Translations under genes and position numbers: made by a program
Part shown: in pieces, positions 1-7,986 of the stretch
How the letters are laid out: each line of letters opens with the position of its first letter
Numbering within the stretch: the first letter of the stretch is position 1
Notes under the pieces: generated by a model
Told to the model about the DNA's origin: nothing
What the model saw: only the letters and a program-made list of their open reading frames with translations
Database searches by the model: none
NCBI GenBank assembly: GCA_000434735.1
Contig: FR881247.1
Span: 51,351 to 64,409, forward strand
Reading direction: 5' to 3'
From: Bacteroides sp. CAG:530
GTDB taxonomy: Bacteria; Bacteroidota; Bacteroidia; Bacteroidales; Bacteroidaceae
DNA length: 13,059 nt

Positions 1-310
1 CTTCCTGCTGAGCCTGGTTCAAGTTACCCCAGCACAACCACAGACTTACGAAGTCTACACTATCGGGCAATCCGCACAGCGAGTTAGCCATGCTTGCTGC
101 AGTCCAGTTACCAAACCATCCGAACATCACCTTATGAGGTGAATTGAAATAGTCTTTCAAGTTATTCTTATATCCCTCGGTTACCGGTTCGAAGTAGTCT
201 TCAGCCTCTACATCAGTCCAGTCGGAACAAGCCGAAAAGAGCAGTCCCTGCGAGAAGAACAAGCCGATACCCAGTCCGTATATTAGTTTTTTCAGTTTAC
301 TTGTTTTCAT
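1..310 (-). CDS. GH18-like surface lipoprotein, N-terminal part (partial)
   Basis: The gene runs off the left window edge, and only the first 103 codons are present. Reading the minus strand from the ATG at 310 gives a basic start, a hydrophobic stretch and a lipobox (LLFSAC), so a diacylated Cys near residue 28 is expected, followed by the acidic segment SDWTDVEAEDYFEP. The later segment FGWFGNWTAASMANS and then LPDSVDFVSLW resembles the first beta-strands of GH18-type proteins found next to SusC/SusD in Bacteroides. Known relatives are either endo-beta-N-acetylglucosaminidases that release N-glycans or catalytically dead glycan-binding versions. The catalytic DxxDxDxE region lies outside the window, so I cannot tell which this is. 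It starts 21 bp after the SusD stop, on the same strand, so it is almost certainly the third gene of that operon. Confidence 0.75.
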   Translation of the reverse strand, partial: MKTSKLKKLIYGLGIGLFFSQGLLFSACSDWTDVEAEDYFEPVTEGYKNNLKDYFNSPHKVMFGWFGNWTAASMANSLCGLPDSVDFVSLWLCWGNLNQAQQE

Positions 311-331
311 AAATCATTAATTTAGGGTTTA

Positions 332-1909
332 TCAATTCTTTTTAGCCCACCACAAATCGGTAGCCGAATTATCTGCTCCGCCCAACATAGAAACAGCTAC
401 TTCTACATTCGCGCGGTTAGTGTTATATTCAGACTGCGGATAAGGCAATCTACGCATACCTCTCTCTATTGTTACTCCGTCAGTGTTGAGGTTGTTAACG
501 ATAGGGAAATGCTTAGGATAACCGGTACGGCGAATGTCTGCCCATGTTTCCCATCCGTTAGGGAAGTTAGCAATCCACTTCTGCACCAAAATACGCTCTA
601 AGTTAGCGGCATCGCCAGCAGATTCATCGTATGCCGGAGTAATCTTACTTACAGCAGCACGGTTCTTTCCAGAATCTGTAGGATCAACGTAATCGGCTGG
701 AGTAGAATATCTGTCAGACAAGTAGTTTCCTACGCTAACGCCACGTTCTTCCATTGATACGGTAACTCCCTTTTCATAGAACTCCTTAGCGTTTCCGTTC
801 ATGTTCCAGTTTTTCAAAGCACCTTCGGCACGGAGGAAATAAGCTTCGGAAGCCGACATAATCAACAGCTTATCTGATTCTTTCAGTTTCAAGCGAGAGA
901 ATTCTGAGTAGCTGGCTTGTGTAGCAGGGCTCTGATAGATACCGTTGCGTACGCCAACATAGCCTCCACCGTCTAAAGAAGCGTTGTCTACATAAACCGA
1001 CAGACGCGGGTCGTTATATCCGCCAAGGTAAGAAGTGATATTAGCACTCACACGGATTTCGTTCCAAGCATAAGCTACACGGTAGTAAGGATTCATACCG
1101 TCGTTATAGCTACTGTATGCAGCATCCGAAGCGTCGGTCATTACACCAATAACATCGGCTACGGCTTCTTCAGCTTTCTGCTTAGCCAACTCGGGAGCTG
1201 CGTTAGATATACGGATAGCCATACGCAACTTCAGTGTATTGGCGAACTTAACCCACTTACGGAAATCACCGTCGAACACAAGGTCGTATTCTTTCAGCGA
1301 GCTCATGTCATCGCCTGCAAGTACAGCTGTTTCGAAAGCCATGATAGCTGCGTCCAAGTCGTTAAACATGTTCTTATATAAGTCTTCCATTGAATCGTAT
1401 GCTGTAGTAAACGCCGATCCCGAAATTTGTGAATAAGGGATAGCACCGTAACAGTCGCTTATACGCATAGAAGCTGCCACTCTAAGAATCTGTGCCCACT
1501 GGTAAGCCAAACCTTTTCCTTCAGAAAGCTTACGTATCTGGAAAAATCCGGTATAGATTTGCGGCATGGTAGTGTCGAACATGTTTCCATACCATCCTAT
1601 ACGCGGGTTATAAGTATAATAGTTACCACCATTACCCCACATGGCGATACAGGTAATTTCACCCCCAAATTCTGAACCAATCATCTGGTCTAACATCTGA
1701 GAGTTGTTCTGCTGGCCTTGTGCCAATGCAGGTATCATGCTTCGAATCAAAGATCCGGTAGAGGCGTTGTCGCCTATCATATCCTCTTGCGTAGGGCCGT
1801 AAGGGTTGGTATTGTATTCTTCAAATTTAGCTGTACAGCTGGCAATCATTGAAGCTACTACCACGAACGCCGAAATCTTGGCGCACTTATTTATCAGATT
1901 GTATTTCAT
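332..1909 (-). CDS. SusD-like outer-membrane glycan-binding lipoprotein
   Basis: This 525-residue lipoprotein has a signal peptide ending in the lipobox MIASC (Cys about residue 25), followed by TAKFEEYNTNPYGP, a typical SusD/RagB mature N-terminus. The body has the helical, TPR-like composition of the family, and the C-terminal part has conserved-looking elements such as ANFPNGWETWADIRRTGYP and RGMRRLPYPQSEYNTN. The family caps the extracellular mouth of the SusC channel and delivers bound oligosaccharides to it. The sequence looks closer to the SusD-like_2 branch than to classical starch SusD, which is judged by eye. The start codon lies 9 bp after the SusC stop, so the two are co-transcribed and made as a pair. 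The ligand cannot be read from the sequence. The adjacent GH18-like gene suggests an N-glycan. Confidence 0.93.
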   Translation of the reverse strand: MKYNLINKCAKISAFVVVASMIASCTAKFEEYNTNPYGPTQEDMIGDNASTGSLIRSMIPALAQGQQNNSQMLDQMIGSEFGGEITCIAMWGNGGNYYTYNPRIGWYGNMFDTTMPQIYTGFFQIRKLSEGKGLAYQWAQILRVAASMRISDCYGAIPYSQISGSAFTTAYDSMEDLYKNMFNDLDAAIMAFETAVLAGDDMSSLKEYDLVFDGDFRKWVKFANTLKLRMAIRISNAAPELAKQKAEEAVADVIGVMTDASDAAYSSYNDGMNPYYRVAYAWNEIRVSANITSYLGGYNDPRLSVYVDNASLDGGGYVGVRNGIYQSPATQASYSEFSRLKLKESDKLLIMSASEAYFLRAEGALKNWNMNGNAKEFYEKGVTVSMEERGVSVGNYLSDRYSTPADYVDPTDSGKNRAAVSKITPAYDESAGDAANLERILVQKWIANFPNGWETWADIRRTGYPKHFPIVNNLNTDGVTIERGMRRLPYPQSEYNTNRANVEVAVSMLGGADNSATDLWWAKKN

Positions 1910-1918
1910 AGTTGCTCT

Positions 1919-4900
1919 TTAGAATGAAAGTTTCACATTAAATCCGAGGCTTCTCAAGCTTGGCTGCTGGAAATAGTCAACGCCCTGATAGAAGTTGCTG
2001 GTTACAGAAGACGTGCTTTCCGGGTCGAACGGTGCTTTGCAGTAAATCATCCACAAGTTCTTGCCTGTTACTCCCACAGTCATGTCGAGTTTATCATTGA
2101 ACCATTTCTTAGGAAGTCTGTAGCTCAAGTTCAACTCAGAGAGGCGCACGTTGGTTGCGCTATAAGTATAATAAGTACCGATAGCTGTAGATACTTTGTC
2201 GTAATAGTCTTGAGCATCTACGTAACCGTTTTCTCCGATATTAATACCGCCGTTAAGACGAGCCTGCGCGCTGGCTTCTGATACGCCATACTTATCGAGT
2301 GTAGCTTGTGTATCCGAAACAACCAATCCACCTACGCGGGCAGTAAAGGCAAAGCCTAAACTCAAACCGTTCCAAGCTACGTTTCCGTTCCATCCCATAT
2401 TGTATTTAGGAAGTACAGAACCAATCTTGCGGTATTCTGTAGTTTCAATAGCTACGTTTCCGGTAGAAGCGTCTTTCCAGATATATCCGTTAGGCGACTG
2501 ACGCAAGCGCTGGTTGATGTAGAGGTCGCCCATTGTTCCGCCTTCGTACAGACGCAATGTAGGACCGCCTATGATACCAAGTGTACCTTTAGAGTAGTAT
2601 TCCATTTCGATAGGTTCGCCTGTTTCAGGGTTCACTGCTCCGTTAGCAAGGCTGATGATTTCATTCTTGTTACGAGTGAATGTAACGTTGGTAGATACCT
2701 TTACTTTATTGAATGTATCGGTATATCCTACTGCCAACTCTATACCCTTGTTCTGAATGTTACCAGTCTGAACGATGTTTCTCTTGTAACCAGATGAAGC
2801 AGATGCGTCTACATAGAATGTCTGGTTGAATGTGTTCGACTTATACCAAGTCAAGTCAACGTTGATTCTGTTTTTCCACAACTTGGCGTTCACACCAAAT
2901 TCCCAAGACTTGGTGTTTTCTGGTTTCAAGTCTGTATTATAATGAGTAGACGGATATTCGTAAGTATTAGTCTGCTCGTTGTATTCATACTGCATCAAAG
3001 TAAGGTAGCGACTTGGAGCAGAAGCAACTTCTGTCCATGAGCCACGTACTTTCAAGTAAGAAATAGGTTCGGGCAATTTGAACGATTCGCTGATAACCCA
3101 TGAAAGACCTACCGAAGGGTAGAAATAAGAGCCCTTGCTGGTGAAAGCCAATTTAGAGTCCCAGTCGTTACGTCCTGTCATTGTAAGATAAAGCTGATGG
3201 TTCCAACCCAATTCTGCACTGGCGAATACGCTCTGTACTTGGTCGTGCCACTTCTTTTCGTTACGCTTAGATGTATCCATCTTTATGTTTCCGAGATGGA
3301 ACATATTGGTAACTTGCTGCAAACCGCCTTTCAGATACATAATATCTTCCTGCATATCGTTCAGTGAAGTACCTATGTTAGCGTTGAAAGAAAGTCTGTC
3401 TTCGAAGAAGTTCTTATTGATGCTTGCCATCAAGTCGGCATATACGGCACGGTCGTTCTGCTTGGTGTGTCCATAATAACCCTTGTTACTACCTTCAGTA
3501 AAGGTAGTCTTAGTACTTGCGTAGTATTCTTCTATACCGTCGAGGTCAGAGTTGTCTACACGTACACGGCCAGTTACGTTAAGCCATGAAGCGATTTCCC
3601 ATTTCAGGCTGGCGTTGAACATATAACGGCGCTTAGACATTCTGTTCTGCATACGATTCATAATCCAATAAGGGTTCTGCATATCGAGGTCTGTACCGAA
3701 GATAGCTGTAGGCCAATACTGAGTCATGATGTTACGCGATTCGCTGTAACGCTCGTACATCTGCACTTCCTGGAAGTTTTCTCCGCGCGGGAACAAGTAA
3801 AGAGACACCAGCGGGTTGAAGTACTGTCCACTACCCACCATGTTCTTATTATTCTGGATGATGTACTGTGCTCCGAGGTCGAGAGTGAGTTTGTCATTGC
3901 AGAACTTAGCTGTATTACGGAGTGAGAAGTTGTAACGGTTATAAGCGTTATTAGGCAAAATACCTGTAGAGTTGGTAGTAGAGATTGAAGCATAAGTCTG
4001 GTTCTTCTCAGTACCTGTAGTCATGGTGAAACCATTCAACTCTGTTACACCTGTATTGAAGAAATCAGAAGGATCATAGTTTGTAGGAGTTTCGAGCTTA
4101 TTACCCCAACTCATCAATTCGCCTTCGCGGTTTCCATAGATATTTTGGAACTTAGGCATCATCAGCGGTGATGAGAAGCTTGTGTTATTACTATAGGTTA
4201 CTTTAACCTTGCCCGATACACCTTTCTTAGTAGTAATCAAGATAACACCGTTCGAAGCGTCGGAACCATACAAGGCCGCTGCCGAAGGACCTGTAAGGAT
4301 AGTCATGCTCTCGATATCTTCAGGGTTGATATCGGCTACACTGTTAGTACCCGGCTGCTTGTTCATGGTACCACCTGCGTTATCGCCCGAGTTTACGTTG
4401 AACATAGGGATACCGTCTATTACATATAATGCGTTGTCGTCTTTTTCCAATGACTTGGTACCACGCATTACCACACGGGCAGCTGCTCCGGCACCGGCAG
4501 AAGATGCGTTGATAGTAACACCGGCAACTTTACCCGACAATGAATTGATGAAGTTGGCGTCGCGAACTGTAGTCAGCTCATCACCCTTCACCTGCTGAAC
4601 ATTGTAGCTCAACGCCTTCTGTTCGCGCTTGATACCCAAAGCGGTAACCACAACTTCTTCAAGAGCGTGATTGTCTTCCTGCATTGTGATAGCCAAAGGC
4701 TTAGAATCTGCCAATGTAATCTGGCGAGTAGCATAACCAATGTAAGAAATTTCCAGCACATCGCCTTTGTTGGCCTTCAGGCTGAAGTTACCGTCCATAT
4801 CGGTAATAGTACCGTTGGTAGTACCCTTTACCAGTACGCTAACGCCAATCAGCGGTTCGCCGGTAGCGTCTTTTACAGTACCGTTAGCAGTGACGGGAGT

Positions 4901-5239
4901 CTTTTTACCCGACTGTGCAGAGCCGATTTTAGATAATACAATGTGGCCATTCGATACAGAGTACTGCACGTTAGTGCCTTTAAACAGACGTTCCATCACG
5001 TTAGCTACAGTAGCTTTAGATACTTTGATAGTGACTTCACGCTTAACGTCGACGTCTTTAGTATTATATACTACCGACATGGACGATTGCTTTTCTACCT
5101 CCTTCAATGCCTTTTCAAGAGATACCTTCGTTAAATCGAGGGTAAGCATTCGTTCTTGCGCATGAGCAATGGCGCAACACGAGAATAAGAAAAGAAAACA
5201 TAGCAAGTGAACATACTTGCGCTTCATCGTTGTTTCCAT
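1919..5239 (-). CDS. SusC/RagA-family TonB-dependent transporter with STN domain
   Basis: This 1106-residue outer-membrane beta-barrel imports glycans with SusD using TonB energy. Domains in order: signal peptide (to about 28, ending AIAHAQ); STN domain (about 31-105, starting MLTLDLTKVSLEKALKEVEK); carboxypeptidase-regulatory-like beta-sandwich (about 115-187, GEPLIGVSVLVKGT to ISYIGY); TonB-box-like EEVVVTALG (194-202); plug with LSGKVAGVTI and ALYVIDGIPM (about 205-330); then the barrel, ending in an aromatic residue (NVKLSF). STN domains in this family normally signal to a FecR-type anti-sigma factor. No sigma/anti-sigma pair lies upstream here. The ATG at 5227 (MKRKYVHLL) is a credible alternative start, giving a more typical signal peptide and preceded by GGAAACAACG. 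It is the first gene of the leftward operon. Substrate unknown; N-glycan inferred from the GH18-like gene. Confidence 0.95.
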   Translation of the reverse strand: METTMKRKYVHLLCFLFLFSCCAIAHAQERMLTLDLTKVSLEKALKEVEKQSSMSVVYNTKDVDVKREVTIKVSKATVANVMERLFKGTNVQYSVSNGHIVLSKIGSAQSGKKTPVTANGTVKDATGEPLIGVSVLVKGTTNGTITDMDGNFSLKANKGDVLEISYIGYATRQITLADSKPLAITMQEDNHALEEVVVTALGIKREQKALSYNVQQVKGDELTTVRDANFINSLSGKVAGVTINASSAGAGAAARVVMRGTKSLEKDDNALYVIDGIPMFNVNSGDNAGGTMNKQPGTNSVADINPEDIESMTILTGPSAAALYGSDASNGVILITTKKGVSGKVKVTYSNNTSFSSPLMMPKFQNIYGNREGELMSWGNKLETPTNYDPSDFFNTGVTELNGFTMTTGTEKNQTYASISTTNSTGILPNNAYNRYNFSLRNTAKFCNDKLTLDLGAQYIIQNNKNMVGSGQYFNPLVSLYLFPRGENFQEVQMYERYSESRNIMTQYWPTAIFGTDLDMQNPYWIMNRMQNRMSKRRYMFNASLKWEIASWLNVTGRVRVDNSDLDGIEEYYASTKTTFTEGSNKGYYGHTKQNDRAVYADLMASINKNFFEDRLSFNANIGTSLNDMQEDIMYLKGGLQQVTNMFHLGNIKMDTSKRNEKKWHDQVQSVFASAELGWNHQLYLTMTGRNDWDSKLAFTSKGSYFYPSVGLSWVISESFKLPEPISYLKVRGSWTEVASAPSRYLTLMQYEYNEQTNTYEYPSTHYNTDLKPENTKSWEFGVNAKLWKNRINVDLTWYKSNTFNQTFYVDASASSGYKRNIVQTGNIQNKGIELAVGYTDTFNKVKVSTNVTFTRNKNEIISLANGAVNPETGEPIEMEYYSKGTLGIIGGPTLRLYEGGTMGDLYINQRLRQSPNGYIWKDASTGNVAIETTEYRKIGSVLPKYNMGWNGNVAWNGLSLGFAFTARVGGLVVSDTQATLDKYGVSEASAQARLNGGINIGENGYVDAQDYYDKVSTAIGTYYTYSATNVRLSELNLSYRLPKKWFNDKLDMTVGVTGKNLWMIYCKAPFDPESTSSVTSNFYQGVDYFQQPSLRSLGFNVKLSF

Positions 5240-5300
5240 TTGGATGCTTTTAAATGATTATTAGATTTAGTTTATTGTTTCTTTAGTTAGATTGATGTAC

Positions 5301-5325
5301 CCACGTTACTTTCCGGTAAACGCGG
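5301..5325. repeat. Imperfect inverted repeat upstream of SusC
   Basis: CCACGTTAC (5301-5309) and GTAAACGCGG (5316-5325) form arms that pair over most of their length, with one indel and one mismatch around a 6-nt spacer. It lies about 60-85 bp upstream of the SusC start. It could be an operator, part of an alternative-sigma promoter (GTAAC-like half on the minus strand), or a leader hairpin. The sequence alone does not decide this. Confidence 0.35.
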
Positions 5326-5494
5326 ACTTCTGGTTTTTCATGTTTTTCTTACTATCTTTTAATGCTTCATAATGTGTTTAGATAAAAGTTACTATTTCTC
5401 TCTCTCGATAAAGACAACTGCTGAGTTGCCCCTTATCGCTTATAATACATGTCAAGTTGATGGCATACTAAACAAAATGCACTTTTTTTTCATC

Positions 5495-5527
5495 TTTTTT
5501 CGAAAAAAGCGTTTTTCACGAAAAAAC
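5495..5527. repeat. Tandem A/T-rich palindromes
   Basis: TTTTTTCGAAAAAA (5495-5508) is a perfect 14-bp palindrome. It is followed directly by GTTTTT-CACG-AAAAAAC (5511-5527), a second inverted repeat. The pair sits about 90-120 bp upstream of the phosphatase -7 box. It may be a protein-binding site, a curved-DNA element, or the remains of a transcription terminator. No function is assigned. Confidence 0.4.
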
Positions 5528-5617
5528 ATGCCCGTATTTTCCATACAACAACATATTTTATGGCAGTCGATTAACCTATATTTCACAGTTTTATTAAGCA
5601 TCGTACGGTATTTACAT

Positions 5618-5625
5618 TATCTTTG
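5618..5625 (+). promoter_or_regulatory. -7 promoter element of the alkaline phosphatase gene
   Basis: TATCTTTG is an exact match to the Bacteroides primary-sigma -7 consensus TAnnTTTG and is followed by CA. It lies 28 bp before the ATG at 5653. No clear TTTG -33 box is present at the usual 19-21 bp spacing; AT-rich sequence (TTATTAAG) occupies that position. This placement means the apparent TTG start at 5623 lies inside the promoter and is not the translation start. Confidence 0.6.
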
Positions 5626-5652
5626 CACAAAACCATTAAAGCTATAAATATA

Positions 5653-7071
5653 ATGAAAAAAATGTTTTTACTCTCCGCCTTATTTATGCTGTCTGTAGCT
5701 TCTTTCGCACAGCAGGCTAAATATGTATTCTACTTCATAGGCGACGGTATGGGAGTTAACCAAGTACAAGGAACAGAACTCTATCGTGGAGAACTGGAAG
5801 GTAAAATCGGAATCAACCCGATTGCATTTACACAATTTCCGTATGCAACAGTGGCTACTACTTTCTCTGCTACCAACGGCGTAACCGACTCGGCAGCTGC
5901 CGGTACAGCTCTTGCCACAGGAAACAAAACCAAGAACGGAGCTATCGGTGTAGAAAAAGACTTGCAGACACCCGTAAACAGTGTTGCAGTATGGGCTAAA
6001 GAAAAAGGATACCGTGTAGGTGTAACCACCAGCGTAAGCGTAGACCACGCTACTCCGGCTGCATTTTATGCTCACTGTGGAAGCAGAAACAGCTATTATA
6101 ATATAGGTACCGACCTCTACAAAGCAGGCTTCGATTTCTATGCAGGTTCTGATTTCCTCGACCCTACTAATAAAAAAGATAAGTCTGGAAACTCAGAGAA
6201 CTTATACGAAATGGCCGCTAAAAACGGTTATACCATAGCACGCGGATATAAGGACTATCAGAAAAAGGCAAAGAAAGCTGAAAAGATGATTCTGTTCCAG
6301 TCTGAAAAGGCTTCGCAGAAAGACCGTTCATCATTGCCGTATGCCATCGACCGTCAGAAAGGCGACCTTACTCTGAGCGATATCACACGTTCGGCTATCA
6401 ACTTCCTTACTAAAGATACATCAAAAGGTTTCTTCTTGATGGTAGAAGGCGGTAAAATTGACTGGGCATGCCATAGCAACGACGCTGCAACTGCATTCCA
6501 TGAAGTAGTAGATATGGACAATGCTGTGAAAGTAGCTTACGAGTTCTACGCTCAGCACCCCGATGAAACACTTATCGTTATCACTGCCGACCATGAAACA
6601 GGTGGTATAGTATTGGGTACAGGTAAATACGAACTCAACCTTCAGGTTTTGAAAAACCAAAAGGTTAGCGAAAACGAATTTACACGCATATTGAACGGAC
6701 TTCGCAAGAAATACGATAACCAAGTTAGCTGGGAAGTAGTACAGAACGCTCTTAAAGAAAACTTCGGATTCGGCGGAGCTGTAACACTGTCTAAAAAACA
6801 GATGGAACGTCTTCAAAGTGTATACGAGAAGTCATTCAAGAATCAGGCTCCTAAATTGGAGAAGAGCGAATACGCACAGAACGAGCCTTTGGCTGCAGAA
6901 GCTAAGCGTATCATCGACGAAATTGCTTTAGTAGGATGGACTAGCGGAGGTCACTCTGCAGGATACGTACCTGTATTCGCTATCGGTGCCGGAGCTGAAA
7001 CATTCCAGGGCAGAATTGACAATACAGAAATTCCTGTGAAAATTGCTAAGGCAGCAGGATATATCGAATAA
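5653..7071 (+). CDS. Secreted alkaline phosphatase (PhoA family)
   Basis: This 472-residue exported phosphomonoesterase hydrolyses phosphate esters in the periplasm. Residues 1-20 are a cleavable signal peptide (ending ASFAQ). By comparison with E. coli PhoA, the visible active-site residues are D31 (FIGDGMG), nucleophile S80 (TDSAAAG), T134 (DHATPAA), E265/D270/H274 (MVEGGKIDWACH), D313/H314 (TADHETGG) and H434 (SGGHSAG). These provide both zinc sites and the magnesium site. The residues matching E. coli D153 and K328 are H132 and W271, a combination I recall from Vibrio-type enzymes. ATG 5653 is chosen because an in-frame upstream TTG overlaps the -7 box. It is a single gene, divergent from SusC and convergent with the helix-hairpin-helix gene 3 bp away. 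No Pho-box assignment is attempted. Confidence 0.96.
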   Translation: MKKMFLLSALFMLSVASFAQQAKYVFYFIGDGMGVNQVQGTELYRGELEGKIGINPIAFTQFPYATVATTFSATNGVTDSAAAGTALATGNKTKNGAIGVEKDLQTPVNSVAVWAKEKGYRVGVTTSVSVDHATPAAFYAHCGSRNSYYNIGTDLYKAGFDFYAGSDFLDPTNKKDKSGNSENLYEMAAKNGYTIARGYKDYQKKAKKAEKMILFQSEKASQKDRSSLPYAIDRQKGDLTLSDITRSAINFLTKDTSKGFFLMVEGGKIDWACHSNDAATAFHEVVDMDNAVKVAYEFYAQHPDETLIVITADHETGGIVLGTGKYELNLQVLKNQKVSENEFTRILNGLRKKYDNQVSWEVVQNALKENFGFGGAVTLSKKQMERLQSVYEKSFKNQAPKLEKSEYAQNEPLAAEAKRIIDEIALVGWTSGGHSAGYVPVFAIGAGAETFQGRIDNTEIPVKIAKAAGYIE

Positions 7072-7072
7072 A

Positions 7073-7095
7073 CCTTATTCAAAAGAAAGATAAGG
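7073..7095 (+). terminator. Weak hairpin at the convergent gene ends
   Basis: CCTTAT (7073-7078) pairs with ATAAGG (7090-7095), directly after the phosphatase stop. A run of six T follows at 7103-7108. The stem is only 6 bp and overlaps the 3' end of the opposing gene, so this is a tentative rightward terminator. Confidence 0.3.
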
Positions 7096-7986
7096 CTGAA
7101 GCTTTTTTAAGTCTTTCTCGGAGAACTCTTCGAACAGAGCGATTCGGGAAAGACTTTTTATTTGTCCGCGCTTACGGCGGTATTCTATGATGGCTTTCGC
7201 CTTATAAAAATCCATGTAGGGATGACGGCGCAAACGGTCTAACCCGTCGTGGTTTACTCGCAACTGCCTTACGGATGGCGTGCCTACTTTAAACCATCGG
7301 CACATCGAGGCGTCAACATGATTAACCTCAAGCACCTGCTCTACCGAGGCATAACCGCCCAGACGCTCGCGATAATCGACTATCATCTTAGATAACGCAC
7401 TTCCTATTCCCGGTATCTGACGAAGAAGCGTAGTATCAGCTTCATTCAAATCTACAACAGTTCCTTCGGGCAACTTTACCGGATATCGTGGTTCTTCTTT
7501 TTCCTCGCGTAGCATCACCGTGTCTATCTGGCGAATGGGCTTACGGGTATATTCTTCGGATATAACAATATATGGCTCTAACGTCTTAAAAGTCTCATCA
7601 GAAAGGCCGTATATGCGTGCAAACGACTGCGGATTACGAAATACTCCACCCTTGGCACGATAGCGCAAGATGTTATGAGCTATGAAAGACGGCAATCCCA
7701 AACGGCGCAACTCTACAGAATCGGCCTTGTTGGGGTCGAAATCATGGTATTCTACTATTACTTCTTCTCTTTCTCTACTTGCATAACGATGCTTCGAAGG
7801 CTGCTTCTGCTTGGTAAGTCCCGCAATGAAAGCATCTATGCTGTCCGGTTCGGCTATAATCACCGTATTCTGCCTACGTATGTGCCACACCAACGGAGTA
7901 GCTATACACAACAATCCCAAGGTAACCGTAAGAAGCAAGATTACACGACGCTCTGATTTAGAAAAGTAAAAGAAGTTTTTCCACAT
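7075..7986 (-). CDS. Membrane-anchored protein with three helix-hairpin-helix (ComEA-like) repeats
   Basis: The 303-residue protein begins with a basic segment and one transmembrane helix (about 14-36, VILLLTVTLGLLCIATPLVW), so the rest is probably periplasmic. Three helix-hairpin-helix units follow: about 83-140 (FDPNKADSVELRRLGLP), about 177-235 (VVDLNEADTTLLRQIPGIG, the best match to ComEA), and about 243-300 (YKAKAIIEYRRKRGQIKS). Such motifs bind DNA backbones non-specifically. In ComEA they receive incoming DNA during transformation, but no competence genes are present here and that role is not shown. The start overlaps the end of the upstream transporter gene by 29 nt, so translation may be coupled. 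It converges with the phosphatase gene across a 3-bp gap. Confidence 0.88.
   Translation of the reverse strand: MWKNFFYFSKSERRVILLLTVTLGLLCIATPLVWHIRRQNTVIIAEPDSIDAFIAGLTKQKQPSKHRYASREREEVIVEYHDFDPNKADSVELRRLGLPSFIAHNILRYRAKGGVFRNPQSFARIYGLSDETFKTLEPYIVISEEYTRKPIRQIDTVMLREEKEEPRYPVKLPEGTVVDLNEADTTLLRQIPGIGSALSKMIVDYRERLGGYASVEQVLEVNHVDASMCRWFKVGTPSVRQLRVNHDGLDRLRRHPYMDFYKAKAIIEYRRKRGQIKSLSRIALFEEFSEKDLKKLQPYLSFE

Larger units (their letters stand above)
5240..5652. other. 413-bp divergent intergenic region between the SusC operon and the alkaline phosphatase
   Basis: This region must hold the leftward promoter and leader of the SusC operon and the rightward promoter of the phosphatase. Toward the phosphatase a perfect Bacteroides -7 element is visible. 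Toward SusC I found no TAnnTTTG on the minus strand, which fits control by an alternative (ECF-type) sigma factor, but that is inference. It also contains an imperfect inverted repeat at 5301-5325 and AT-rich palindromes around 5495-5527. A 91-codon open frame on the plus strand (from 5372) has no family resemblance and overlaps the phosphatase promoter, so I do not call it a gene. Confidence 0.6.

Noticed and set aside
4209..5165. Several plus-strand open frames antisense to SusC
   Set aside because: They lie inside a strongly supported SusC gene, overlap each other, and show no domain features; they are codon-bias shadows.
5372..5647. 91-codon open frame on the plus strand between SusC and the phosphatase
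   Set aside because: It overlaps the phosphatase promoter, runs through low-complexity A/T-rich palindromes, and has no recognisable domain or start context.
5623..5652. N-terminal extension of the alkaline phosphatase from a TTG
   Set aside because: The TTG is part of the -7 promoter box, and the extension would bury a clear signal peptide that starts at 5653.
7075..7986. Competence gene comEA
   Set aside because: The helix-hairpin-helix repeats are real, but there are three of them and no other DNA-uptake gene is nearby, so a competence assignment is not supported.
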